Assembly: GCA_029257385.1 (NCBI GenBank)
Contig: JARIBS010000013.1
Span: 1-64,000 of the forward strand
Length of the DNA: 64,000 nt
Source of the DNA: Thiorhodococcus sp.
GTDB taxonomy: Bacteria; Pseudomonadota; Gammaproteobacteria; Chromatiales; Chromatiaceae
Direction: 5' to 3'
Below, piece after piece: positions 37,402-46,864 of the stretch. The stretch's first letter is position 1; each line of letters starts with the position of its first letter. Under the pieces are notes generated by a model, which saw only the letters and a list, made by a program, of their open reading frames with translations, searched no databases and was not told the DNA's origin. The translations under genes were made by a program, and so were the position numbers.

Positions 37402-40002
37402 TTAATGATCTGTTTCGATGTCGGGATCGGCGTCACCCTCGCCGTCACCGTCCTCAGTGTCACTGTCGCCATCAAGGGCCACGATACGCTCAACGTAGAC
37501 CAGGCGCTCGCCTTCGGCGAGGTTGATGAGCTTCACGCCCTGCGCGCTACGGCCAACGATCGGAATGCCATCGACCGAGGTGCGGATCAGATGGCCGCCC
37601 TCGGTAATCAGCATGATCTCATCGCCCGGGCGCACCAGCACGGCACCGACCTGCACACCGTTGCGCTCGGAGGTTCTGATCCCGATGACGCCTTGTGTGC
37701 CGCGCCCCTTGGTCGGGAACTGATCGACGGCGGTGCGCTTGCCGTAGCCGTGCTCGGTCACGCTAAGCACGGTGCCCGGCTCGGGCACGACCAGCGAGAT
37801 GACGCACTGGCCTTCTTGTAGCCTGACGCCGCGCACACCACGGGCGGTACGCCCCATAGCGCGTACATGCGATTCGGAAAATCGAACGGCCTTGCCGGCG
37901 GACGTAAACAGCATGAGATCCTGGTTGCCGTCCGTGACCGCCACACCGATGAGGAACTCGTCCTCGAGCAGATTGATGGCGATGATGCCGCGCGAGAGCG
38001 GGCGTGAGAACGCCTTGAGCGGGGTTTTCTTGACCGTTCCCGCACTGGTGGCCATGAAGACGAAATAGCCTTCCTCATACGCGCGAACCGGCAGCAGGGC
38101 GTTGATGCGCTCGTTGGGTTCCAGCGGCAGGAGGTTGACCATGGGGCGCCCACGCGCCCCGCGCCCAGCCTGGGGCAGCTCGTAGACCTTGAGCCAGTAG
38201 ACCCGCCCGCGACTGGAAAAACACAGCACGGTGTCGAGCGAGTTGGCGACGAAGATGCGGTCGATGAAGTCCTCTTCGCGGAAGGAGGTCGCGCTCTTGC
38301 CCTTGCCGCCGCGGCGCTGCGCCTGATAGTCGCTAATCGGCTGCGCCTTGACATAGCCTTGGTGCGACAGCGTTACGACGACCTCCTCGGGGGCGATGAG
38401 GTCTTCCAGGGTCAGGTCCGTCTGATCGATCTGGATCTCGGTGCGCCGCTCGTCGCCGAACTGTTCACGAACGGCGTTGAGTTCCGCGCGGATGACTTCC
38501 ATCAGGTGGTCGGGGTCGGAGAGAATGCGCAGCAGTGCGGCGATCGCCTCCAGAATCTCCCCGAACTCAGTGAGGATCTTCTCCTGCTCCAGACCGGTTA
38601 GACGGTTCAATTGCAGCTCCAGGATCGACCTGGCCTGGCGCTCGCTGAGTTTATAGCCCGTCTCGGTGAGCCCGAAGCGCTGCTCGAGCTCCTCCGGGCG
38701 GGTGTGCTCGGCCCCTGCCCGCTCCAGCATCCCGGTGACCGCGCCCGGCGGCCAAGCGCGTGTCATCAGACGTTCGCGGGCCTCGGCTGGATTGGCCGAG
38801 TTTTTAATTGTCTCGATGACCTCATCGATATTGGCCAGGGCGATGGCGTAGCCTTCCAACACGTGCGCCCGGTCACGCGCCTTGCGCAGCAGATAAAGCG
38901 TGCGGCGGGTCACGACGTCGCGGCGGTGGCGCAGGAAGTACTCCAGCACCTGCTTGAGATTGAGGGTCTGCGGCTGACCATCGACCAGGGCGACGGTGTT
39001 GATCCCAAACACCTGCTGCATCTGAGTGTGCTGATAGAGGTTGTTGAGCAGCACCTCGGGATAGGTATCGCGCTTGAGCTCGATGACGACCCGCATACCG
39101 TCCTTGTCGGACTCGTCGCGCAGACCGTCCTGGGCGATGCCCTCGATCTTCTTGTCTTTGACCAGCTCGGCGATGCGCTCGAGCAGCCGCGCCTTGTTGA
39201 CCTGGTAGGGCAGCTCGGTGACGACGATGGCCTCGCGTCCGCTGCGCTTCTGCACCTCGTTGATGGTACGCGCGCGCATCACCACGCGCCCACGCCCGGT
39301 GCGATATGCCTCGCGGATGCCACGGATGCCGTTGATCAGCCCGGCGGTCGGGAAGTCCGGCCCCGGCACGATCTCCATCAGCGTCTCGATGGTGATGAAC
39401 GGATCCTCGATGATCGCCAGACAGGCGTCGATGACCTCGCGCAGATTGTGCGGCGGGATGTTGGTGGCCATGCCAACCGCGATGCCCGAGGAGCCATTGA
39501 CGAGCAGATTCGGAAACCGTGCGGGCAGGACCGACGGTTCATGTTCGGTGTTGTCGTAGTTCGGGGTGAAGTCGACGGTATCCTTGTCCAGATCGTCGAG
39601 CAGCGCATCGGCGATGCGCTTCATGCGCACCTCGGTGTAGCGCATGGCCGCGGGCGGATCGCCGTCGACTGAGCCGAAGTTGCCCTGGCCGTCGACCAGC
39701 AGATAGCGCAGCGAGAAGGGCTGCGCCATACGCACCATGGTGTCGTAGATGGCCGAGTCGCCGTGGGGATGGTATTTACCCATCACATCACCGACCACGC
39801 GCGCGGACTTACGATAGCTACGATTCCAGACGTTGCCTTGCTCGTGCATGGAAAACAGCACCCGTCGATGCACGGGTTTGAGGCCGTCTCTGACATCCGG
39901 CAGCGCCCGCCCGACGATCACGCTCATGGCGTAATCGAGGTAAGACTGGCGCATCTCGTCTTCGAGATTGATGGACAGAACTTCTTTAGCGAAATCTGGC
40001 AT
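37402..40002 (-). CDS. gyrA: DNA gyrase subunit A
   Basis: An 866-residue subunit that breaks and rejoins DNA during negative supercoiling. The catalytic Tyr lies in [10 protein letters not shown] and the quinolone region includes [17 protein letters not shown]. The GyrA-box [10 protein letters not shown] in the C-terminal domain distinguishes it from ParC. The C-terminus is acidic ([16 protein letters not shown]). The start at 40002 (MPDFAKEVL) is preferred. Confidence 0.97.
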   Translation of the reverse strand: MPDFAKEVLSINLEDEMRQSYLDYAMSVIVGRALPDVRDGLKPVHRRVLFSMHEQGNVWNRSYRKSARVVGDVMGKYHPHGDSAIYDTMVRMAQPFSLRYLLVDGQGNFGSVDGDPPAAMRYTEVRMKRIADALLDDLDKDTVDFTPNYDNTEHEPSVLPARFPNLLVNGSSGIAVGMATNIPPHNLREVIDACLAIIEDPFITIETLMEIVPGPDFPTAGLINGIRGIREAYRTGRGRVVMRARTINEVQKRSGREAIVVTELPYQVNKARLLERIAELVKDKKIEGIAQDGLRDESDKDGMRVVIELKRDTYPEVLLNNLYQHTQMQQVFGINTVALVDGQPQTLNLKQVLEYFLRHRRDVVTRRTLYLLRKARDRAHVLEGYAIALANIDEVIETIKNSANPAEARERLMTRAWPPGAVTGMLERAGAEHTRPEELEQRFGLTETGYKLSERQARSILELQLNRLTGLEQEKILTEFGEILEAIAALLRILSDPDHLMEVIRAELNAVREQFGDERRTEIQIDQTDLTLEDLIAPEEVVVTLSHQGYVKAQPISDYQAQRRGGKGKSATSFREEDFIDRIFVANSLDTVLCFSSRGRVYWLKVYELPQAGRGARGRPMVNLLPLEPNERINALLPVRAYEEGYFVFMATSAGTVKKTPLKAFSRPLSRGIIAINLLEDEFLIGVAVTDGNQDLMLFTSAGKAVRFSESHVRAMGRTARGVRGVRLQEGQCVISLVVPEPGTVLSVTEHGYGKRTAVDQFPTKGRGTQGVIGIRTSERNGVQVGAVLVRPGDEIMLITEGGHLIRTSVDGIPIVGRSAQGVKLINLAEGERLVYVERIVALDGDSDTEDGDGEGDADPDIETDH

Positions 40003-40163
40003 GGGTGTGATCAACCAACTCTTTGGCATACGGCGCGCGCCCCGGACGGGGACCGCATCAGGCACGTTATTTAACCTAGTGATTCTAACATGACGGCGGC
40101 TCGATCGCTTCTGTGTCTAGACTTTGAGCTGGCCAAGCGCCACCGCCTGAGCGACATCGGACA

Positions 40164-42413
40164 TCACTCGCCCTGCAGTGCGTCCACGCGTTGAAAACCA
40201 CGCGGAAGCAGCCGGCCGCGTCTACCGCGCTCGCCCCGATACGTCGCCAGATCGGCGGCACGCAGGGTGAAGTGGCGTTTGCCCGAGAACACCACCAGAG
40301 TGCCGCCCTCGGGCACCACGGCCACGGCGACCATGCGCTCTTCCCCCGAGCGCGCCCTGGCCGCCGGAATCCCGATGATCTTGTTGCCCTTGCCGCGCGA
40401 CATCTCCGGTAGCTCCGAGAGCGGAAAGACGAGGAGATGTCCGCTACTGGTTGCAGCGGCCAGCAGTGCCGGGGAGGTCTCCCCGATCGGCAGCGGGTTG
40501 AGCACTAGCGCCCCGGACGGCAGCGTCAGAATGGCCTTGCCGCCTTTGGGCTTGGCGACCAGATCCTCGAACCGGACGATGAAGCCGTATCCCGCATCGC
40601 TGGCAAGCAGATAGCGTGCCTCAGGCGCCCCACCCAGCACGCTGACAAAGCGCGCCTCGCGCGGCGGGTCGAGCCGCCCGGTGAGTGGCTCGCCCTGCCC
40701 ACGCGCCGACGGCAGTGTATGCACCTGAAGGGCATAGCTGCGCCCGGTGGAGTCGAGAAAGACAACAGTCTGATTGCTCTTCAGCCGCGCCGCGTCGAGA
40801 AACCCGTCGCCTGCGCGATAGCTCAGGCCGGTGGGGTCGACCTCATGGCCCTTGGCGGCCCGCACCCAGCCCTTGTCCGAGAGCACCACGGTCATCGGCT
40901 CGCTCGGCGCCAGCTCGGTCTCGTCGATGGCGGTGGCAGCGCCCCGCACGACCAACGGTGAGCGGCGCGCGTCGCCGTATTGCTTGGCATCAGCGGTGAT
41001 TTCGTCGCGGATCAGCCGCTTGAGCTTGCGCTCGTTGCCCAGCAGGCGCTGCAATCCATCGCGCTCTGTGGCCAGTTCGGCCTGCTCGGCGCGGATCTTC
41101 ATTTCCTCGAGCCGCGCCAACTGGCGCAGCCGGGTGTTGAGCACATAGTCCGCTTGGGTGTCGGTCAGCTTAAAACGGGCCATGAGTACCGCCTTTGGCT
41201 CGTCCTCACTGCGGACGATGGCGATGACTTCATCGAGATTGAGGAAGGCGATCAGCAGGCCATCCAGAAGATGCAAACGCTCGAGCACCTTCTCCAAGCG
41301 ATGGCGCAAGCGCCGACGTACGGTCTCGGTGCGGTAGCTCAGCCATTCGACCAGCATCTCGCGCAGACCCATCACGCGTGGACGACCGTTGAGGGCGATT
41401 ACATTCATGTTGACCCGATAGCTGCGCTCCAGATCGGTGGTGGCGAACAGATGCGACATGAGCCGTTCGACGTCGATCCGGTTGGAGCGCGGCACGATCA
41501 CCAGGCGGGTCGGAAACTCATGATCGGACTCGTCGCGGAAGTCCTCAATCATCGGCAGTTTCTTGGCGTTGAACTGGGCCGCGATCTGCTCCATCAACCG
41601 GCTGCCGGAGACCTGATAGGGCAAGGCGGTGATGACGATATCGCCGCGCTCGACGACATAGCGGGCGCGCTGTTTCACGCTGCCGTTGCCGCTGATGTAG
41701 AGCTTGAGCAGCTCCTCCGGCGCGGTCACGATCTCCCCGGCGGTCGGAAAATCCGGCCCTGGGATGAAGCCGATCAGGTCTTCCAGGCTCGCCTCGGGGT
41801 GTTCGAGCAGATGGATACAGGCGCGCGCCACCTCGCGCAGATTGTGCGGGAGGATATCGGTGGCCATCCCGACCGCGATCCCGGTCGTGCCATTGAGCAG
41901 CAAATTGGGCAGACGCGCCGGGAGCAGACGTGGCTCCTCCAGGGTGCCGTCGAAATTCGCCTGCCAGTCCACAGTCCCCTGATCGACTTCGCCGAGCAGC
42001 AACTCAGCATAGGACGTGAGACGCGACTCGGTGTAGCGCATGGCGGCGAAGGACTTGGGATCGTCCGGCGAGCCCCAGTTGCCCTGCCCGTCCACCAGCG
42101 GATAGCGGTAGCTGAAGGATTGGGCCATCAGCACCATCGCCTCGTAGCAGGCCGAATCGCCATGCGGATGGAACTTGCCCAACACATCGCCGACGGTGCG
42201 TGCGGACTTCTTGAACTTGGCCGTCGCCGAAAGCCCCAGCTCCGACATGGCGTAGAGAATACGCCGCTGCACCGGTTTGAGACCGTCGCCGATATGCGGC
42301 AGTGCGCGGTCGAGGATGACGTACATGGAATAGTCCAGATACGCCTTTTCGGCGAAGTCTTTCAAGGGCTGGCGCTCCAGCCCCTCGGTGTTGTAAATCA
42401 GGGTTTCCGACAT
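40164..42413 (-). CDS. parC: DNA topoisomerase IV subunit A
   Basis: A 749-residue decatenase subunit. [20 protein letters not shown] and [17 protein letters not shown] are of the ParC type, the catalytic Tyr is in [11 protein letters not shown], and no canonical GyrA-box is present. The C-terminal domain is shorter than in GyrA. It lies 161 bases upstream of gyrA, whereas parC is more often next to parE. Confidence 0.96.
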   Translation of the reverse strand: MSETLIYNTEGLERQPLKDFAEKAYLDYSMYVILDRALPHIGDGLKPVQRRILYAMSELGLSATAKFKKSARTVGDVLGKFHPHGDSACYEAMVLMAQSFSYRYPLVDGQGNWGSPDDPKSFAAMRYTESRLTSYAELLLGEVDQGTVDWQANFDGTLEEPRLLPARLPNLLLNGTTGIAVGMATDILPHNLREVARACIHLLEHPEASLEDLIGFIPGPDFPTAGEIVTAPEELLKLYISGNGSVKQRARYVVERGDIVITALPYQVSGSRLMEQIAAQFNAKKLPMIEDFRDESDHEFPTRLVIVPRSNRIDVERLMSHLFATTDLERSYRVNMNVIALNGRPRVMGLREMLVEWLSYRTETVRRRLRHRLEKVLERLHLLDGLLIAFLNLDEVIAIVRSEDEPKAVLMARFKLTDTQADYVLNTRLRQLARLEEMKIRAEQAELATERDGLQRLLGNERKLKRLIRDEITADAKQYGDARRSPLVVRGAATAIDETELAPSEPMTVVLSDKGWVRAAKGHEVDPTGLSYRAGDGFLDAARLKSNQTVVFLDSTGRSYALQVHTLPSARGQGEPLTGRLDPPREARFVSVLGGAPEARYLLASDAGYGFIVRFEDLVAKPKGGKAILTLPSGALVLNPLPIGETSPALLAAATSSGHLLVFPLSELPEMSRGKGNKIIGIPAARARSGEERMVAVAVVPEGGTLVVFSGKRHFTLRAADLATYRGERGRRGRLLPRGFQRVDALQGE

Positions 42414-42514
42414 CTGTTTTTTCTGGATTTGTTCGCGGTGAAGACGGGCATGATGCGACAAGGCGCGGCGCGGGACAAACTGCAACACCTGACCTAGCTG
42501 GTTGGGAAAGTCCC

Positions 42515-43804
42515 TCAGGAGATGTCGCGACGGGCTGTCTTGAGCGCTGCGATGCGGGCCGCGCGAATGTACTCGGGGATGAGACGCGGCTCGCCTGCCT
42601 GGCGTGCGATCGCCCCGACATCGAGTGCGGCAACGGCATCGAGCAGATCGAGCAGGATCGCCGCTTGCGGATAGGGCCGCTCGGCATGGCCGGTACGCCC
42701 GCGCGAGTCGGCCTCGCAGGCGATCAGCATTTGGCGGAAGCGATCGGGTCGACGGATGGCATCGGTCTTTTCGAGCAGATCAAGGATCGTCGCCGAGCGC
42801 AGCTCCGCGACCTTGTGCACCAGACCGTGATAGCCGGCGGTGATACGTGCGAGTTCGCGACAGCGGATCGGTATTTTGAAGCGCGCGCACACCGCATCCA
42901 CCAAGCCTATTCCGCGCGCCTCGTGGCCATGATGGCGTGGCAGAATCTCAGCGGGCGTCGTGCCCTTGCCCAGATCGTGACAGAGCGCGGCAAAACGGAC
43001 CTCAAGATCCGGCGAGAGTCGCGCGGCCATGTCCACCACCATCATCACATGCACGCCGGTATCGATCTCTGGATGCCACTGCTCGGGTTGCGGCACGCCC
43101 CACAGCCGGTCCAGCTCGGGCAGCAGCCGGGCCAGCGCACCGCACTCGCGCAGCACCTCAAAGAAGCGCGACGGGCGATCCTCGCACAGTGCGCGCGCCA
43201 TCTCGGCCCAGACACGCTCGGGAACCAGTGCATCGACCTCGCCTGCGGCGACCATGGTCTGCATCAGCGCCAGGGTCTCTTCGGCGATGGTGAAATCCAA
43301 ATCGGCATAGCGGGCAGCGAAGCGCGCCAGACGCAGAATGCGCACCGGGTCTTCCGCGAAGGCCGGGGAGACATGGCGCAGCACCCGCGCGGTGAGATCG
43401 GCGAGTCCGCCGTGATGGTCGATCACGCGGCCCTGGGCATCGAGCGCCAGCGCATTGACGGTGAGATCGCGACGCAGCAGATCCTGCTCCAGCGTCACCT
43501 CGGGCGCGGCATGGACACTAAAGCCATGATAGCCGGGGGCGGTCTTGCGCTCGGTGCGCGCCAAGGCGTATTCGTCCTTGGTCTCGGGATGCAGGAAGAC
43601 GGGGAAATCCTTGCCGACCTGCTGAAAGCCGCGCCTGAGCATCTCCTCGGCACTCGCGCCGACCACAACGAAGTCGCGCTCGCGCACCGAACGGCCCAAG
43701 AGCTGGTCGCGCACGGCGCCGCCGACCAGATAGGTCTCAAGGCCCTGCGTCACGCAGATACCCTGACTCTTCGCCTCAGGGGATGTCGTTCTCGTCTCGT
43801 GCAT
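42515..43804 (-). CDS. cca: CCA-adding tRNA nucleotidyltransferase with HD domain
   Basis: The 429-residue enzyme adds or repairs the CCA end of tRNAs. The class II signature [12 protein letters not shown] with RERDFVVVG (metal Asp) is N-terminal, and [10 protein letters not shown] marks the C-terminal HD phosphohydrolase domain of the multifunctional gammaproteobacterial type. Encoded tRNA-Arg in this window already has CCA, so a repair role fits. Confidence 0.95.
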   Translation of the reverse strand: MHETRTTSPEAKSQGICVTQGLETYLVGGAVRDQLLGRSVRERDFVVVGASAEEMLRRGFQQVGKDFPVFLHPETKDEYALARTERKTAPGYHGFSVHAAPEVTLEQDLLRRDLTVNALALDAQGRVIDHHGGLADLTARVLRHVSPAFAEDPVRILRLARFAARYADLDFTIAEETLALMQTMVAAGEVDALVPERVWAEMARALCEDRPSRFFEVLRECGALARLLPELDRLWGVPQPEQWHPEIDTGVHVMMVVDMAARLSPDLEVRFAALCHDLGKGTTPAEILPRHHGHEARGIGLVDAVCARFKIPIRCRELARITAGYHGLVHKVAELRSATILDLLEKTDAIRRPDRFRQMLIACEADSRGRTGHAERPYPQAAILLDLLDAVAALDVGAIARQAGEPRLIPEYIRAARIAALKTARRDIS

Positions 43805-43916
43805 AAATCCCTGACAGCGATGGGTTAGAATCGATGACGATCAGGATCGCCCGCTCAGTCTGAGGACATGGGTGCGAGCGATCCGCTTCTCCACGACAGC
43901 CTACGAGACGATAACG

Positions 43917-44399
43917 ATGCGATTTATCGGATACTTGATCCTGCTGGCACTGATCGGTTACGGCCTCTGGCCCTATGCCAGCGTTTACCGTTTAGATGGT
44001 GCCATCAACCAGCAGGATACCAGCGAGCTTGCGGGGATGGTGGATCTCCCAGCGATTCGGGCCCACTACAAGCAGCGCGTCGCGGCGGGCGTCAAAGGCG
44101 TGCTCCCGTCAGGCGACCCTGAGAGCGCGGTCAATTGGATCCGTCAGAACCTTGAGCGGCTCGGCGACTCGGCCCTGGAGCAGGCGATTACCATCGATTG
44201 GGCGCGCGAGACGTTGCGCGAGGCGGTGACGCAGGCCACCGGCCAGAGTCCGCCCTATCTGTTCGCCGGGATCGACTTCGCCTTCTTCGAATCCCACAAC
44301 CGCTTTCTGGTGCGCATCGGCCAGCTTGGGACCGGCGCCACCCATGTGCGCTTCTCCCGAGTCGGGAGCGAATGGAAGATCACCGACATCATTCCGTAG
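43917..44399 (+). CDS. DUF2939 family membrane-anchored protein
   Basis: The 160-residue product has an N-terminal membrane helix (MRFIGYLILLALIGYGLWPY) and the DUF2939 pattern: YRLDGAINQQDTSELAGMVDLPAIRAHYKQ near the start and VRFSRVGSEWKITDI at the end. Function is unknown. The start at 43917 fits the helix better than an in-frame ATG at 43872. Confidence 0.8.
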   Translation: MRFIGYLILLALIGYGLWPYASVYRLDGAINQQDTSELAGMVDLPAIRAHYKQRVAAGVKGVLPSGDPESAVNWIRQNLERLGDSALEQAITIDWARETLREAVTQATGQSPPYLFAGIDFAFFESHNRFLVRIGQLGTGATHVRFSRVGSEWKITDIIP

Positions 44400-44416
44400 A
44401 GACGAACCGCTCATGA

Positions 44417-44442
44417 CCAGCCACGATCAAGGCCGTGGCTGG
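44417..44442. terminator. Strong stem-loop downstream of the DUF2939 gene
   Basis: CCAGCCACG and CGTGGCTGG form a perfect 9-bp stem with an 8-base loop, 18 bases after the stop. There is no T-run. Confidence 0.45.
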
Positions 44443-44548
44443 CGGCTCGGTCATGTCGGCGGTCTCGCTGTCAACGCGGGAGTCCAGAAGATATTCTCTC
44501 CAACAATCTCTGACTTTCTTGTACCTGATTCAATTTCGTTAACTTTCG

Positions 44549-45280
44549 TCAACGCGCACCCTGTAACAAGGCGGGCGAATCCACCAAAGATCGGAGGAAG
44601 ATTCCCCTGGCCGCGTTCATGTCGCCATCTGCGACAATGGTCCCTGACTTGATGGTTTTAGCGCCACCAAGATTGTGCTTCACTTCACCTGTCCAGCTAA
44701 CCGTCTTGCTGGTGTAGGCCTCGCACACCCTGATCAGCTTCTTGCCTCTTTCGAAGCACTTCTGCTCCAGACGTTGCGAGAATTTGTAATGACTGAGCGA
44801 GAGCATGGATCGCACCGACGTCTTGCGCAGCTTCCGTGCAGCCTTCGACACCATCTGCTTGGTCTCGAAGGTCGGGAGCAGAATGACGTCGAAGTTGTCA
44901 GTCAAGAACCGAGCGATTTTCCAGTGCAGTTCATCAATCAGGTTCTGCACCTTCTGGCGGATCTTGAGGCTTGCCCGCTGCAACGCGGCACGCGGGCGTT
45001 TCGATTTGGACAGGTCACGACGAGACAGCATGTTGTCCAGATGCACCGCCAAGCGCACGATGCGTTGGATGTCTTGTTGACCCAAAGCCCCTGCGAACTG
45101 GTCGCTGAAGAAGGTCTGGAACGTTCTGACCCCTGGGTCCAGGGCGACGAGGCGGCCTTGGTTCTCGGCCATGCTTCGGCTTTTTGACTCAGGAAGTGCA
45201 ACGTACCAGTGAGTACCGTACTTCACGACGCGACCATCACGCAGGTGCTTCGGTCGTTCCTCGGAGAAGTGCATTGCACC
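44549..45280 (-). pseudogene. tnpB: tnpB-like RuvC nuclease fragment
   Basis: About 243 residues match the C-terminal two thirds of IS607-type TnpB. RuvC-I is LVALDPGVRTFQTFF, RuvC-II LLPTFETKQM and RuvC-III ADGDMNAARGIF, where the usual DRD has become DGD. Zinc-knuckle cysteines around YTSKTVSWTGEVKHNLGG are absent, as in some phage-type relatives. The N-terminal wedge/REC half is deleted and the frame is fused to the end of tnpA, so an active guide-dependent nuclease is unlikely. Confidence 0.75.
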
Positions 45281-45615
45281 CAAGGATCGAACTAGGTCTT
45301 CGACAAGTTCTTGCTCGGGTTCTCGAACAGTGTCGTCGAGAACCAGGAGTTGCGAGCCGCACTGCGCGATAATCCACTGATAGCGTTCAAAGCCGAAGCG
45401 GGAAAATCGGTCTTTGTGGGCAACCACAATTGTGAGCTTCTCTCGGCGCAAGACGCGTCCCAGTAAGGATTTAAGCCCTTGCGCTGAGTGTCGAGTCCAC
45501 TGGCGATGTCGCGGACGATTTCGGCCTCGGGGATCTTTCCAGCATCTGTCCAGCGCCGGAGCCTGTTTGGATGGACGCCAAGACGCCCACAGGCTTCGCG
45601 GGTTGTGACAAACAT
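45281..45615 (-). pseudogene. tnpA: tnpA-like serine recombinase fragment
   Basis: The MerR-like HTH typical of IS607 TnpA is intact (FVTTREACGRLGVHPNRLRR), but after GKI about 60 residues are missing, including the catalytic Ser segment, and the frame resumes at EIVRDIASGLDTQRKGL. One base is then lost near 45470 and the other frame continues RREKLTIVVAHKDRFSRFGFE to VEDLVRSL, where tnpB sequence begins. Confidence 0.75.
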
Positions 45616-45725
45616 AGGCTGTTAGGGTTGGTGGTCATTGTTAGCTAAGGCTGACAAATAATAGGCTAGGCGTCATCTCCCGGCTCCAGCCGGAGGCATC
45701 AATACAAAACCGCCGTGTCCCGCGC

Positions 45726-45764
45726 AAAAGAAAAGCGGCTAGCCAATTTCTCAGCTAACCGCTT
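45726..45764 (-). terminator. Rho-independent terminator of tRNA-Arg
   Basis: On the minus strand AAGCGGTTAGC and GCTAGCCGCTT pair with one mismatch, followed by TTCTTTT. It starts 9 bases after the tRNA 3' end. Confidence 0.85.
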
Positions 45765-45772
45765 GTTCTATT

Positions 45773-45849
45773 TGGCGCGCCCGGAAGGATTCGAACCTCC
45801 GACCACCTGGTTCGTAGCCAGGTACTCTATCCAGCTGAGCTACGGGCGC
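45773..45849 (-). tRNA. tRNA-Arg(ACG)
   Basis: A 77-base cloverleaf with CCA encoded. The acceptor stem GCGCCCG/CGGGCGC, the D-arm (GCTCAGCTGGATAGAGT), the anticodon loop CTACGAA with ACG (45813-45815 on the complement) and the T-arm (GGAGGTTCGAATCCTTC) are all present. A34 would become inosine and read CGU, CGC and CGA. Confidence 0.97.
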
Positions 45850-45915
45850 TAATTGATCAGTAGCGGCTGAAAGTATGCCATGCGTTGGATGGCTTCAGCA
45901 ACCACTGAGCTGGTA

Positions 45916-45944
45916 ATTATTTCAGCGAGCGGGGCTGTTGTCAA
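45916..45944 (-). promoter_or_regulatory. Sigma-70 promoter of tRNA-Arg
   Basis: On the minus strand a consensus TTGACA (45944-45939) and AATAAT (45921-45916) are 17 bases apart. Transcription would begin near 45909, about 60 bases before the tRNA. Confidence 0.75.
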
Positions 45945-46015
45945 TCATTTCGCATTGATCATACGCCATCCGGGTTGAGTTAAGCTGGCGATCAGCTCGC
46001 TGACTTGGAGTTTAG

Positions 46016-46804
46016 CTAGAGCCGATTGTCCAGAATCAGGAACCAAGGTCGGCGCGAGAGGCGCTGGAGTCTGCCCTGGGCGTCCAGCTCCAGGCTGCTT
46101 CTGGAGACTGAGTTGCGGACGTTGCCGCCAATGACTTCGAGCGTCCGGCCGGTTTTGGCGACGACGAGGTCGCAGTGGGCGCTGACGCCGTAGAGCATTG
46201 AGGCGGTGGTGTAGCCGCCGATGGTGACGATACGCGAGGGGCTGCGGTAAGCGCAGATCAGGTCGCCTGGCTCTGGACTGTAATCGCTGATACGTCTGGG
46301 GACGAAATAACGCCCTGGCAGGCTCGCATTCTCGATGGTGCTGGCGAGATAGGTCCAATGTGCCTGGGAGCGTCTAAACTGGCTCTCGGGGACGCCGCTT
46401 GAGTCCATGATCCAACTGATAAAGGCCGCTGACCAGGGCTTATCGCAGTCCATACCGGTCAGTCCGGGCTTATCCACCGCGCGCCAGTAGTTGTTGACGC
46501 GACGACTATAGCGCTGACTGTCGTCCTCCCAGTGGCCGACATGCGGAATGCTCTCCTCATCTCCCTTGAAGACGATGGTCTGGCTATCGAAGTAACGCCA
46601 CTCCTGAACCGCCTTGGCAATGATTGCGCGTTTCAGCGAGGGTCTGGGTGCAGGGGGTGCGCCGATCGGTCGTCCGGCCCAGATGCCATCGGTGCGCGAT
46701 GTGCGCGCGCCCTCCTGTGGGCTTGTGCAGGACATCAGAACCAAGCCGATCAGTGCGGCCCAGACCACTCTGAGGCTGCACTCGGCAATACTCGGGATCG
46801 ACAC
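46016..46804 (-). CDS. DUF2272 lipoprotein, possible peptidoglycan-associated protein
   Basis: The 262-residue protein has a lipoprotein signal (ALIGLVLMSCTS) and the DUF2272 core: YWRAVDKPGLTGMDCDKPWSAAFISWIM, HWTYLAS, and SPEPGDLICAYR with AHCDLVV. The Cys, His and Asp in these motifs recall CHAP/NlpC-type amidases, so cell-wall hydrolysis is possible. It follows the large exported protein upstream by 60 bases on the same strand. Confidence 0.8.
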   Translation of the reverse strand: MSIPSIAECSLRVVWAALIGLVLMSCTSPQEGARTSRTDGIWAGRPIGAPPAPRPSLKRAIIAKAVQEWRYFDSQTIVFKGDEESIPHVGHWEDDSQRYSRRVNNYWRAVDKPGLTGMDCDKPWSAAFISWIMDSSGVPESQFRRSQAHWTYLASTIENASLPGRYFVPRRISDYSPEPGDLICAYRSPSRIVTIGGYTTASMLYGVSAHCDLVVAKTGRTLEVIGGNVRNSVSRSSLELDAQGRLQRLSRRPWFLILDNRL

Positions 46805-46864
46805 GCGACGAACTCCTGTTGACGGTTACCGGGTAGCGGCGCGCCGCCCGAAGTGGCCCAATCG

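Larger units (their letters stand above)
44549..45615 (-). mobile_element. Decayed IS607-family element (tnpA/tnpB remnants)
   Basis: A short tnpA-like part is followed without a break by a tnpB-like part on the same strand. Both have lost internal segments and one frameshift separates them, so the element cannot move by itself. The DNA is visibly less GC-rich than its neighbours. I could not identify the ends. It sits 160 bases from tRNA-Arg. Confidence 0.8.

Noticed and set aside
38611..39672. A 353-codon plus-strand open frame opposite gyrA
   Set aside because: Antisense shadow; composition mirrors gyrA codons.
40980..42497. A 505-codon open frame on the plus strand opposite parC
   Set aside because: It is antisense to a certain gene in GC-rich DNA, has no recognisable motif and follows the codon periodicity of parC.
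45440..45480. Programmed frameshift in tnpA
   Set aside because: No slippery heptamer or downstream structure is evident, and the gene also has large deletions, so decay is simpler.
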